Position numbers and translations under genes: made by a program | Origin: Streptomyces sp. NBC_00654 | Lineage (GTDB): Bacteria; Actinomycetota; Actinomycetes; Streptomycetales; Streptomycetaceae | Direction of reading: 5' to 3' | DNA length: 64,000 nt | Assembly: GCF_026341775.1 (NCBI RefSeq) | Contig: NZ_JAPEOB010000002.1 | Span: forward strand, 2,170,001-2,234,000 | Shown: piece after piece, positions 1 through 8,307 of the stretch | Numbering within the stretch: position 1 is the first letter of the stretch | Layout of the letters: each line of letters opens with the position of its first letter | The notes under the pieces: generated by a model | Told to the model about the DNA's origin: nothing | Databases searched by the model: none | Seen by the model: the letters and a program-made list of their open reading frames with translations, nothing else

Positions 1-759
1 GAGATCAACTACAAGTTCAACACGCTGCTGGCCGCGGCCGACGACCTGATGCTCTTCAAGTACATCGTGAAGAACGTCGCCTGGCGCAACGGCAAGACCG
101 CGACCTTCATGCCGAAGCCGATCTTCGGCGACAACGGCTCGGGCATGCACGTCCACCAGTCCCTGTGGGCCGGCGGCGACCCGCTGTTCTACGACGAGCA
201 GGGCTACGCGGGCCTGTCGGACATGGCGCGCTACTACATCGGCGGCATCCTCAAGCACGCCCCGTCGCTGCTGGCCTTCACCAACCCGACGGTGAACTCG
301 TACCACCGCCTGGTCCCCGGCTTCGAGGCCCCGGTCAACATGGTGTACTCGCAGCGCAACCGCTCCGCCGCGATGCGCATCCCGATCACGGGCTCGAACC
401 CGAAGGCCAAGCGCGTCGAGTTCCGCGCCCCGGACCCGTCCTCGAACCCGTACCTGGCCTTCGCCGCGCTGCTGATGGCTGGCCTCGACGGTGTGAAGAA
501 CAAGATCGAGCCGGCCGAGCCGATCGACAAGGACCTCTACGAGCTGGCTCCCGAGGAGCACGCCAACGTCCAGCAGGTCCCGACCTCGCTCCCGGCCGTG
601 CTGGAAGCGCTGGAGGCCGACAACGAGTACCTCCAGGCCGGCGGTGTCTTCACGCCCGACCTGATCGAGACGTGGATCGACTACAAGCGCACGCACGAGA
701 TCGCCCCGATCCAGCTGCGCCCGCACCCGCACGAGTTCGAGCTGTACTTCGACCTCTAA
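1..759 (+). CDS. glnA: Glutamine synthetase type I, 3' part (partial)
   Basis: The C-terminal 252 residues of a GS-I; the 5' end lies outside the window. The enzyme makes glutamine from glutamate, ammonia and ATP in the cytoplasm. Visible GS motifs include [19 protein letters not shown] near fragment residues 36-54 and NRSAAMRIP near 120-128. DLYELAPEE near fragment residues 178-186 carries the tyrosine that GlnE adenylylates in this family; glnE is in this same window at 53290-56283. The reading frame is open from base 1 with no internal start needed. A perfect hairpin follows at 801-841. Type I is favoured over GlnA2-like paralogues because the adenylylation tyrosine is present. Confidence 0.97.
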   Translation, partial: EINYKFNTLLAAADDLMLFKYIVKNVAWRNGKTATFMPKPIFGDNGSGMHVHQSLWAGGDPLFYDEQGYAGLSDMARYYIGGILKHAPSLLAFTNPTVNSYHRLVPGFEAPVNMVYSQRNRSAAMRIPITGSNPKAKRVEFRAPDPSSNPYLAFAALLMAGLDGVKNKIEPAEPIDKDLYELAPEEHANVQQVPTSLPAVLEALEADNEYLQAGGVFTPDLIETWIDYKRTHEIAPIQLRPHPHEFELYFDL

Positions 760-800
760 AGCACGTCCCCGTCGGCCGGTGAGGCCGCCGGAGTCATCGC

Positions 801-841
801 CCGAGGGCCGTCACCCGCTGTTCGGGGGTGACGGCCCTCGG
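801..841. terminator. Bidirectional terminator between glnA and the pPIWI-RE gene
   Basis: Perfect 16-bp inverted repeat (801-816 and 826-841) with a 9-nt loop. It lies between the glnA stop at 759 and the convergent stop of the PIWI gene at 856. There is no T-tract, as is common in actinomycetes. Confidence 0.85.
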
Positions 842-855
842 GCGTCGGGGCTCCG

Positions 856-3651
856 CTACTCGTCGTCCGGCACCTGGGCCTTCAGCGGTGCGGTGGCCAG
901 GGGCAGGACGTACTCGTTCGCCATCCGTGCCAGGTGCAGGGGCAGCGGGCGGGCCAGGGGCGGGTAGTCGTCGTGGAAGCGGAGCTGGTGCGCGAGGGTG
1001 GCCCATTCGGCGGGCCGGTCGGCCGGGCGGTCGGTCCTTCCGGCGTCGGCCAGGGCCTTCTCCGACAGGCAGCCGAGCACGGTCAGCTCCAGATGGACCG
1101 GATTCCACGCGCTCTTGCCGGGAGCCGTACGGCCCGCGGCGGTGGGGACCAGTTTCATCAGGCCCTTGGGCAGCGTCGCCGTGTGCGGTACGTCGGCCGT
1201 GCTGGCGAAGACGCGGTTCTCCGGGTCGGACGTGCCCCACACCCCCTTCGCGAAGCCCGCCCGGCCCACGCCGTCATGTGCGTACCACTCGGGGACCTCC
1301 TCACGGCCGTTGGCGTCCCGGGCGAGGACGACCCGCAGGTCGGGGCCGTACACCGCGAGCCGTTGGGCGTCGGACGCGCCGAAGCCCAGCATGTCCCGGG
1401 CCAGAGCTCCGTTACGGAGACGGGGCCAGCACTGACGCAGGTTTCCGCTGCTCGCCATCAGCAGGGTGGGGCGGTCGCGGAGCTGGTAGAGCAGTGCCCG
1501 GATCTGCCGTTCGGCCTCCTGCTGCCCGTCGCCGGTGACCGTTCCGCCCCGGGCGGGGGCGGGCGCGGTGACCGCGGCGTCCCGGGACAGGGCGAGAAGA
1601 AGGTCCGGGTAGGGCACCCAGGCCGCGCGTTCGGAGTCCCAGCCATGGATGCCGCCGGGGCCCTCGTCGGGGCGGACCCGTACGGCGACGAGACGGCGCG
1701 CGGGGCAGCGCGTGGGGCCCTTCCTCGTGTAGCGCACCAGCCACAGGGCGGCGTACTGCACGTCCTGCGGGATGCCCGGCCCCACCCGGTGCGCGGGAGG
1801 TGCGGTCGCCCCGAGCTGGCGGAAGGCGTCGAGCCACGCCGAGCGCGCCCGGTGCGGGAGTGTGTCTTCGGCGTCCCCGGGAAGACCGATGAACTGGCTG
1901 AGCCGCCCGCGGCCCGCGAAGCCGAGACGCAGCGCGTGCTTCGGATCGGAGTCGAGGGCCCGGAAGTGGTCCTTTCCCCCGAGCTCGATGATCGCCATCC
2001 CCCGTACGTCCCTCGGCCGTTCGACGCGGTCGGCGATGAGTGCGCCGCGGTCGGCGATGGCCTCCGCGAGGCGGACGGCACGCTGTCGTCCGCGGTCGCC
2101 CGGGAGGTCCAGCGGTGCGGCCAGTGCTCCGGCGTGGCCGGTCCGGACCCGGATGTCGAGACCGTCGGCCTGCCAGTGCCAGGTCTCCTCCGTCCGGTCG
2201 CCGGCCGCCCGGCCGTCGGCCGCCCGGCCGTCGGCCGCCCGGCCGTCGGCCGCCCGGTCGCTGTCCTTGCGGTCGCTGTCCTTGCGGCCGGGCGGCAGTC
2301 CGATCAGCTCCGGGAGCGCGGCGATCAGTTCCGCCCGGGTCTCGGGCGACTGCCAGAGGATGTCGATCTCCAGCGGGCTGCCGTCCAGGGCACTCGCCAG
2401 CGCCTCGCGGCGCGCCGCCGCCCGGCGCGCGTCGCGTGAGGCGGCATCGCCCGCGGGGCCGGACCGGGGCAGGAGCACGGGAGTGTTGTGCCGGGTGACC
2501 CTGGTCAGGTCCGGGACGCGCCGGAGCATGGGCCGTAGTCCTTCCTCGGCCCAGGCGTCCAGCTCCGCGCGCTCCTTGGGCATCAGTCCGGGGCCGACGC
2601 TGTGGGGGCCGAGGGCCGGCCGGTAGACGATTCCCGCGGCGATGTCCTGGCGTCCGTTGATCCACTTCTCCGGCTCGGTGAGCAGATCCCCCGGTTCCGG
2701 ATAGCTGTGCACGATGTCCAGGTCGGGCAGGACCAGGGCGGGGCTCCGGCTGCGCCACGCCAGGCGCCCGCGGCCGCGGTCGAAGGCGAACGAGTTCTCG
2801 ATCAGCCGCTCCCGCCGGTCGGGCAGGTCCGGCCAGGGCAGTGGCGCGTCCAGCAGCACGGTGACCCCCCGCAGGTCTTGGGACCGGGCCTCCGGCCGGG
2901 TGGCCCACCGGCGGACGCTGGTCGAGACATGGACCCGGAACCGGCCGGCGAACGGCACGGTCTGGACGCTGACACCGACCAGGGCGGAGTAGTACCAGGT
3001 CCGTTTGCGGTGCTCGTACCGCTGCGGCGGCCAGGAGACCAGCTCCGCACCGTTCTCGCGGCTCACCACGCGGAAGCGGAGTTCGGCGCCTCCGGTACGG
3101 AACGGGCGGGCGGCCAGCCGAAAGGCGATCCACTCCGGGAGCAGGCTGTACAGCCGCTGGGCGGGTTCGGCCGTGCCGCCCGCCGAGACCGTCGTCTCGG
3201 TGAGGTCGACGGGTACGGACTGCCATGGGGGCAGGTCCTCCAGGACCGCGTCGAGGCCCTGGAACAGTTCGTCCTCCCTGCTCGTGGCGTCGGCCGTCCC
3301 GTCCTCGTCCTCCGGTGCCGGTGTCCGTGACAGACCGGCCGCCCAGGTGCTGATCAGTGGGGCGATCACCTCCCTCGGAACGGGCTCACGCCCGTACAGC
3401 CAGGGGAGCCGGGGGTCCGCACCCGCGTTGCGCGCGGTGGCGACGACCCCGGGGGCCATGGCCCGCAGCAGGGAGTTGAGCCGGCGGAACGGCAGCTGCA
3501 CGGGGTCGTCCCCGCAGCGGCGCGTGCGGGCGTACAGGGACGTGAGCTCCGCCCGCAGTTCCTCGCTGAACGGCATCACGTACGGGGATTCGGTCCACGG
3601 CCCGTACGCGGGGTCGGGTTCGTAGGCTGCCGTCCTGATCACGTGGTACAC
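856..3651 (-). CDS. Prokaryotic PIWI protein of the pPIWI-RE family (DUF3962/DUF3893 type)
   Basis: A 931-residue protein matching the pPIWI-RE family as I remember it. The long N-terminal region (about 1-400) resembles the pPIWI_RE_X domain. LEIDILWQSPETR near 425-437 is in the place of a MID-like domain. An RNase H-like PIWI domain fills the rest: IIELGG near 553, PKHALRLGFAGRGRLSQFIG near 570-588, SGNLRQCWPRLRN near 731-743, and a C-terminal block with HQLRFHDDYPPLARPLPLHLA. This family keeps conserved Arg and Glu residues instead of the usual slicer tetrad. It was predicted to act on nucleic acid in conflicts with plasmids or phages. The start overlaps the helicase stop by 13 nt, so it is the last gene of a four-gene operon. 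Residues about 453-482 are a low-complexity linker built on DNA repeats. No signal peptide or membrane segment is seen. Confidence 0.85.
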   Translation of the reverse strand: MYHVIRTAAYEPDPAYGPWTESPYVMPFSEELRAELTSLYARTRRCGDDPVQLPFRRLNSLLRAMAPGVVATARNAGADPRLPWLYGREPVPREVIAPLISTWAAGLSRTPAPEDEDGTADATSREDELFQGLDAVLEDLPPWQSVPVDLTETTVSAGGTAEPAQRLYSLLPEWIAFRLAARPFRTGGAELRFRVVSRENGAELVSWPPQRYEHRKRTWYYSALVGVSVQTVPFAGRFRVHVSTSVRRWATRPEARSQDLRGVTVLLDAPLPWPDLPDRRERLIENSFAFDRGRGRLAWRSRSPALVLPDLDIVHSYPEPGDLLTEPEKWINGRQDIAAGIVYRPALGPHSVGPGLMPKERAELDAWAEEGLRPMLRRVPDLTRVTRHNTPVLLPRSGPAGDAASRDARRAAARREALASALDGSPLEIDILWQSPETRAELIAALPELIGLPPGRKDSDRKDSDRAADGRAADGRAADGRAAGDRTEETWHWQADGLDIRVRTGHAGALAAPLDLPGDRGRQRAVRLAEAIADRGALIADRVERPRDVRGMAIIELGGKDHFRALDSDPKHALRLGFAGRGRLSQFIGLPGDAEDTLPHRARSAWLDAFRQLGATAPPAHRVGPGIPQDVQYAALWLVRYTRKGPTRCPARRLVAVRVRPDEGPGGIHGWDSERAAWVPYPDLLLALSRDAAVTAPAPARGGTVTGDGQQEAERQIRALLYQLRDRPTLLMASSGNLRQCWPRLRNGALARDMLGFGASDAQRLAVYGPDLRVVLARDANGREEVPEWYAHDGVGRAGFAKGVWGTSDPENRVFASTADVPHTATLPKGLMKLVPTAAGRTAPGKSAWNPVHLELTVLGCLSEKALADAGRTDRPADRPAEWATLAHQLRFHDDYPPLARPLPLHLARMANEYVLPLATAPLKAQVPDDE
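2203..2292. repeat. 15-bp tandem repeats inside the PIWI gene
   Basis: About four copies of a 15-bp unit (ggccgcccggccgtc) are followed by two copies of another 15-bp unit (ctgtccttgcggtcg). Being multiples of three, they encode RAADG and RKDSD-type repeats between the MID-like region and the RNase H-like domain. Copy number can change without breaking the frame. Confidence 0.85.
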
Positions 3652-6600
3652 GGGGTGCTCCCTGATTCGTCGGCGACGGGGCCGGGCTCTTCCGGTTCAC
3701 CGGTGGGCGGGGCCGGGTGCAGACAGCGGTTCAGCATCAGCCACAGCGGCCCGTACAGGGCCTCGGTGATGAACCGGTCGTGCTCCGACTTCTCGCCGGT
3801 ACCGGCGAAGTAGGGCCGCAGTACGTCCAGCACACTGTGCAGAAGGCTGGATTCCGGTGTGTCCGGCCCTGGTGGCGTGGCGGACGCGCACGGTGCGAAG
3901 GCGGCGTCGACGAAGACCACGCGGGCAGGCACGCCACCCCGCACGAGCCGTCCGATGACCTGCCACATCAGAACGAGCAGGTCCCAGGTGACCTGTTCGC
4001 GGTCGTCCCCGAGCCGGCTCCAGGCCATGCTGCGCTGGAGCACCTGGTACCAGCGCGAGCGCGCCCGCCGCCGGACCTCTTCGGCGCCCTCCTCCACATG
4101 CGCGCCACCGCGGACCCAGGAGGCGAAATCGCCGCTGTCCCCCGCCCGGACGATCCAGTCGTTGATGGCGTGGACGGCGAGCCCGAGATCGTCGGGGTGC
4201 GGATTCGGACGGGCGAGGAAGTAGACCGTACCGATGGCCGCCACGGCTTCGTCGTTGAGGATGTTGTGCCCCCGCTCGACCGCGAGGAGCGGGGCCACGA
4301 GGATGTCGGCCCGGCAGTCCTTCAGCTGCTCCACATCGCCCCGGCGCAGCACCCGGGCGTGGTGGTCGCCGTCCCCCTCGCTGTCGTCGTCGATGTCCTC
4401 GTCGTCCGAGACCAGCCGCAGGACCTTGTTCTTCCAGCGGGAGTTGAGGGTGTGCAGGGTGTCCGCCACCACCCGCGCCTCTTCGTAACTGCCCACCAGG
4501 AGCAGGATGTGGTCACGTCCCTCCGGGAGCGACAGCAGCTCCATCTCCAGGGGGCCGCCGTCCTCCTCGTCCTCGTCGACGCTCGCTCCCAGCCGTGTCG
4601 CGATGCGGCGCAGCATCTCCGGCCGGTCCTCCTGGGCGGTTCCCGAGATCCGCAGGGCGGCCCCGTCCTCGGTGATGAACTCGAACCGCATCTCGCTCCT
4701 CCCGGCGATGCGACGGGTCACCTCCGGCGGTGGCTCGATGACCACTCCCACGTCGACCGGGATGTGGTAGCGGCTGGACCGGCCGGCCCAGCTGCTGCCG
4801 GACATGAGAAGGACATGGGCACCCGGCCTGCCGTCCACGGCCGCCAGATCGGGCATCGCCCGGAGCAGTTCGCGGCCGACGCCGCTGCACCGGAAGAACT
4901 TCAGCTCCCCGCTGCGGACTCCCCCTTCGTCCCGTCCTCTGACGTGGAACTGGAAACCGAGGACATTTCCCATCGGCGCCTCGGGGACCATCGGTCCGTA
5001 GTCGGCCGGGCGGCGGTACATGGAGTTGTAGTCCAGTCTGAGCGCCGCCTCGACCCGGGGCCACATGGCGTTGATCAGCGCGAGTTTCGGTTCGAGGGCG
5101 CACAGCAGAAGGGTGAACTCGAAATGCCGGGCGAACTCCGATTTCCAGCTTTCCGGGCTCTGCGGCGGCCGGGGCTCCTTCCTCCGGCGCGGCCCCTCCT
5201 CCCACTTCCTCAGCGCGGCCCTCCAGACGGCCAGCTCCTTCTCGTACCGGGCGTTCCGCGCGGCCATGAACGGTTCGTCCAGCTGGAAGACCCTCTCCAT
5301 CACCGTCACGAGGCGCCGCCTCGTATGGTCGGGATTGCTGGTGTGCAGCACTTCGTTCAGCAGACCGGTGAGTTCGGCGAAGTCCTCCGAGGTCAAGCGG
5401 AAGCGGTCCCCGAACGGGTTGTCCCGGAAGGCGTCCAGCCGGGTGCCCAGTGCCTCCCTGGCGGCGGTGTCCGAACCGGCCGGCCCGCTCCGGCCGTCGT
5501 CCTCCGGGAGCGGATAGCGCTCGTCGAGCAGTCCGAGCTGAAGGGTCCAGGCGCTGAAGTAGCCGGTCCTGACCCAGGTACGCAGTTCGTGGCTGCCCAC
5601 CAGCATGGCGTAGAGGCGGTCGGTCGCCGCCCCCGCCGTGTTGAGCGCCGCCGAGAAGTTCTCCACTTCCCGGTCGGAGAGCTGGGTCCTGCCGCCGACG
5701 GAGAACTCACGCGTCTTGTGCCCGCTCAGCTTGTCGATGAAGCCGTCCTTGTCACCGCCCGCGAGCAGGACGGCCGGGGCGAACGACTGGTCCCACTGCA
5801 TCTGGACCCGGTCCGCCTCGTCCACGATCACAAGGTCGCTGCGCCGGCAGGCCAGCTCCAGATAGCGGATGCGTTCGCCGTTCTGCGGACGCGGCGGGCG
5901 GGCGTCGATGAGACCGGCCTGTGTGGTCACCCAGATGTCGGCGTCCACGAGTTCGCGGGCCGCGTGATGGCGGGGGCAGACCGACCAGTACGGGCAGCTG
6001 ACCGTCTGCTTCTGCCAACGCACCGCCCCCTGTCCGTCCGTGGGTCCGGGGCGGCGGGAGGTGGGCTGGAGGCGGTTGCAGGGCGCTTCCCCGAAGCCGA
6101 GCGGCCCCTCGCCCGGTGTGCCGCGGCGCAGGACGTTCAACGCGCAGGAGGTGCCGAGGTAGTCGAAGGAGGAGTCGTCGTGGGCGAGCAGCCGGTGCTC
6201 GCCCCGCCCGGCCAGTCGCCGGTGCAGCCGCTGGGCATGCCGCTCCCTGCCCGACGCCCCGAGAACGGGAGCGGCCGCGCCGTCGGTGTGGACGTTGTAG
6301 AGCTTGACGAGCTTGAGCACTTCGGTGACATCGCCGACCACGACGGTGACGCGCCCGGGGACGGGCAGGGTGGCCAGGTGGACGGCGATGATGTCGCGCA
6401 GGGTGCTCTTGCCCGCCCCGACGATGCCCAGAAGGTGCTGGATCCGGTCGACGGTGAAGGTGGTGGACGGTCCGAAGCCGTCGCCCTGTCTGGTCGAGAG
6501 GCCGAAGGCCCGCAGCCTGCCGGCCCAGTCCTGCCCGGACTGCCGGGCGTCCATCCGGGCCGCGGTCCGTTCCAGCTCGGCGAGGCTGAAGGTCAGCGGT

Positions 6601-7178
6601 TCGCCCCCGCCCGGCGGCAGCCTGTCCACGTCGTGTGCGACGAGGGGTGTGCCGGGTACGGACGGCAGGTCGACCAGCGCCATGTTGCGGCCGACCGGAA
6701 ACGCGTGCCGGCCGGGCCCCGCCCGCCGGAGCCGTTTGCCCGTCAGCGGCGGTGCGAGCCTCAGCAGTTCGTCGTAGACCTGCCCGCGCCCGTGCGCGAC
6801 GGACGTCCCGCACGCTTCGGCGGGCAGGTCGGGGTCGGGTACGTCGAAGACGCGCAGCGGACGGGGGAACCGCTGGTACCGCTCCAGCGCCTCGCGCCAG
6901 GCCCGGCGCCGGCGCAGGGTCCACAGGGAATAGCGTGCGACGTGGAGCGTCCTCTCGGCGTCCGCCGGCATCGGGGCACCCCACGCGGTGGCGAACGGGT
7001 ACCCGCTGAACAGCACCCACGCGTGCGCCGCGGGGCTGTCGGGCATCAGCCTTCGCTGTAGGTGCAGGCCGAGCTCGACCTGACACAGGGCTTCCAGCGC
7101 CGGGCTGCGCACGGTCGGCCCGGCATACGCCTTGAGCTCCTCGACGACCTCGCCGAGCGGCTGGTTCAGGCTACGCAT
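3639..7178 (-). CDS. DinG/XPD-like superfamily 2 helicase of the pPIWI-RE module
   Basis: A 1179-residue ATPase. The N-terminal ~230 residues resemble no common domain I know and may be the module-specific pPIWI_RE_Z-type region. Walker A is GIVGAGKST near 251-259, and the DEAH-like motif II is VIVDEADRV near 449-457. Between them, cysteines including SCPYWSVCPRHH near 392-403 and upstream CALN and CNRL could hold a 4Fe-4S cluster as in DinG and XPD. Motif VI-like QVIGRLVRGG sits near 1071-1080. The family unwinds DNA or R-loops. The ATG at 7178 overlaps the upstream stop by 8 nt, and the 3' end overlaps the PIWI start by 13 nt, so coupled translation is likely. Unlike ordinary DinG it is large and lacks an exonuclease domain. 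Confidence 0.82.
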   Translation of the reverse strand: MRSLNQPLGEVVEELKAYAGPTVRSPALEALCQVELGLHLQRRLMPDSPAAHAWVLFSGYPFATAWGAPMPADAERTLHVARYSLWTLRRRRAWREALERYQRFPRPLRVFDVPDPDLPAEACGTSVAHGRGQVYDELLRLAPPLTGKRLRRAGPGRHAFPVGRNMALVDLPSVPGTPLVAHDVDRLPPGGGEPLTFSLAELERTAARMDARQSGQDWAGRLRAFGLSTRQGDGFGPSTTFTVDRIQHLLGIVGAGKSTLRDIIAVHLATLPVPGRVTVVVGDVTEVLKLVKLYNVHTDGAAAPVLGASGRERHAQRLHRRLAGRGEHRLLAHDDSSFDYLGTSCALNVLRRGTPGEGPLGFGEAPCNRLQPTSRRPGPTDGQGAVRWQKQTVSCPYWSVCPRHHAARELVDADIWVTTQAGLIDARPPRPQNGERIRYLELACRRSDLVIVDEADRVQMQWDQSFAPAVLLAGGDKDGFIDKLSGHKTREFSVGGRTQLSDREVENFSAALNTAGAATDRLYAMLVGSHELRTWVRTGYFSAWTLQLGLLDERYPLPEDDGRSGPAGSDTAAREALGTRLDAFRDNPFGDRFRLTSEDFAELTGLLNEVLHTSNPDHTRRRLVTVMERVFQLDEPFMAARNARYEKELAVWRAALRKWEEGPRRRKEPRPPQSPESWKSEFARHFEFTLLLCALEPKLALINAMWPRVEAALRLDYNSMYRRPADYGPMVPEAPMGNVLGFQFHVRGRDEGGVRSGELKFFRCSGVGRELLRAMPDLAAVDGRPGAHVLLMSGSSWAGRSSRYHIPVDVGVVIEPPPEVTRRIAGRSEMRFEFITEDGAALRISGTAQEDRPEMLRRIATRLGASVDEDEEDGGPLEMELLSLPEGRDHILLLVGSYEEARVVADTLHTLNSRWKNKVLRLVSDDEDIDDDSEGDGDHHARVLRRGDVEQLKDCRADILVAPLLAVERGHNILNDEAVAAIGTVYFLARPNPHPDDLGLAVHAINDWIVRAGDSGDFASWVRGGAHVEEGAEEVRRRARSRWYQVLQRSMAWSRLGDDREQVTWDLLVLMWQVIGRLVRGGVPARVVFVDAAFAPCASATPPGPDTPESSLLHSVLDVLRPYFAGTGEKSEHDRFITEALYGPLWLMLNRCLHPAPPTGEPEEPGPVADESGSTPCTT

Positions 7179-8307
7179 GGTCCCTCTCCGTTTCCTTCGC
7201 GGTGCGGCAGGCCCGTACGTCGCGGACCAGGTCCTCCGGGGCCGTGAGCACCGGCCGCCCGCGAGGACCGGTGTGCACCGCCTTCTCGAAAGCCGCCCGG
7301 TAGACGGGGTCGTCCGCCCGCCTCCGGGGCACCACGACGAACGTCACCGGGGACGGGCCGTCGGCGGATTCGTCGACCCGGGCGGCGAGCAGGGCGGGCT
7401 GCTGCCGGTCGTAGACGCGCATCAGCCGGTCCGGGACGTCCGCCCGGCGGATCCGGTAGGAGCCGAGGCCGGACGGGCTGAACTCGTGGACGGCCTTCGC
7501 GCGGGTGAGTTCGGCCAGTGCCGCCCGCTCGGTCGGGCCGGTCAGGGCGAGGAAGACCCGCAGGCTCCGCCGCAGCAGGAGGGCGTGGCCGGGATCGCGG
7601 ACGAGCCGGAGGGGAATCCCCGGCGGGCAGTCCTCCTTCTCGCACCAGGCACCCGGCCGGCCCGCCCGCTCGTCGCCGTTCCGCGCGGGAAGTCCGCAGG
7701 TCCCGCACAGGAAGAGCGTCCGCCCGCACCGCAGGGACTCCGGTACAGGTCCGTACAGGCCCTTGACCCGGTCCCAGACCGCCTTGTTCCAGCGTCCGCG
7801 CCCGTGCTGCATCCGGTCCGTCTGGCTGACCAGGGGCCGGTCCATCAGGAAACTCCGGCAGCGGCGGTACTCCACGGCCGAGCCGCAGCGCGCCTCCAGC
7901 CCCGCCATGAGGCTGATCGCCTCCTGCTCGATCCGCCCCCGCGGACCGGCGGAGGCCAGCTCCAGGCAGGTCCTGGTGGGCATCGCCCCGACCGGGTGGA
8001 CGAGCGTGGCGTCCGGGGAGACCTGATCCGGCGGGACCCGGAACAACGGGTCGCCCGCGGTGGTCCGCCGGCACCAGGAGAGCAGCTCCGGAACGCTCCT
8101 GGGCGGTGTGCGCCCCTGACCGAGGCAGTGCAGCACCATGCGGTCGAGCGCGAGCTGGGCGTCACGCGGATAGGGCAGCGAGAAGGACCGCAGCCGCTCC
8201 TGGCCGGAGGTCTCGGCCACCACACGTGCCAGCTCGGCGAAGAGTTCCTCCCCCTGGTGGCTTCCGGCCGGCGGGCCCGTCCGCGGCGCCGGTACCCGGG
8301 GCCTCAC
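7171..8307 (-). CDS. pPIWI-RE module third component with zinc ribbon (possible REase-fold C-terminus)
   Basis: A 378-residue protein that I place by context. The N-terminal half is helical. A Cys cluster (LRCGRTLFLCGTCGLPA near 192-208, then WCEKEDC) looks like a zinc ribbon. The C-terminal ~120 residues (RVYDRQQPALLAARV, then VTFVVVPRRRADDP) form an alpha/beta segment of about the size of the restriction-endonuclease-like domain described with pPIWI-RE. I cannot point to a full PD-(D/E)XK triad, so it may be catalytically inactive. The GTG at 8307 overlaps the stop of the nuclease gene by 4 nt (GTGA), which is why I prefer it to the upstream ATG. The 3' end overlaps the helicase start. Function is inferred from neighbours. 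Confidence 0.6.
   Translation of the reverse strand: MRPRVPAPRTGPPAGSHQGEELFAELARVVAETSGQERLRSFSLPYPRDAQLALDRMVLHCLGQGRTPPRSVPELLSWCRRTTAGDPLFRVPPDQVSPDATLVHPVGAMPTRTCLELASAGPRGRIEQEAISLMAGLEARCGSAVEYRRCRSFLMDRPLVSQTDRMQHGRGRWNKAVWDRVKGLYGPVPESLRCGRTLFLCGTCGLPARNGDERAGRPGAWCEKEDCPPGIPLRLVRDPGHALLLRRSLRVFLALTGPTERAALAELTRAKAVHEFSPSGLGSYRIRRADVPDRLMRVYDRQQPALLAARVDESADGPSPVTFVVVPRRRADDPVYRAAFEKAVHTGPRGRPVLTAPEDLVRDVRACRTAKETERDHA

Noticed and set aside
2203..2292. CRISPR-like array
   Set aside because: The repeats are 15 bp with no unique spacers and keep a coding frame inside the PIWI gene.
3717..7061. 1114-codon plus-strand frame opposite the helicase
   Set aside because: Low-complexity Pro/Gly/Val translation with no motif, while the minus frame has Walker and Cys motifs.
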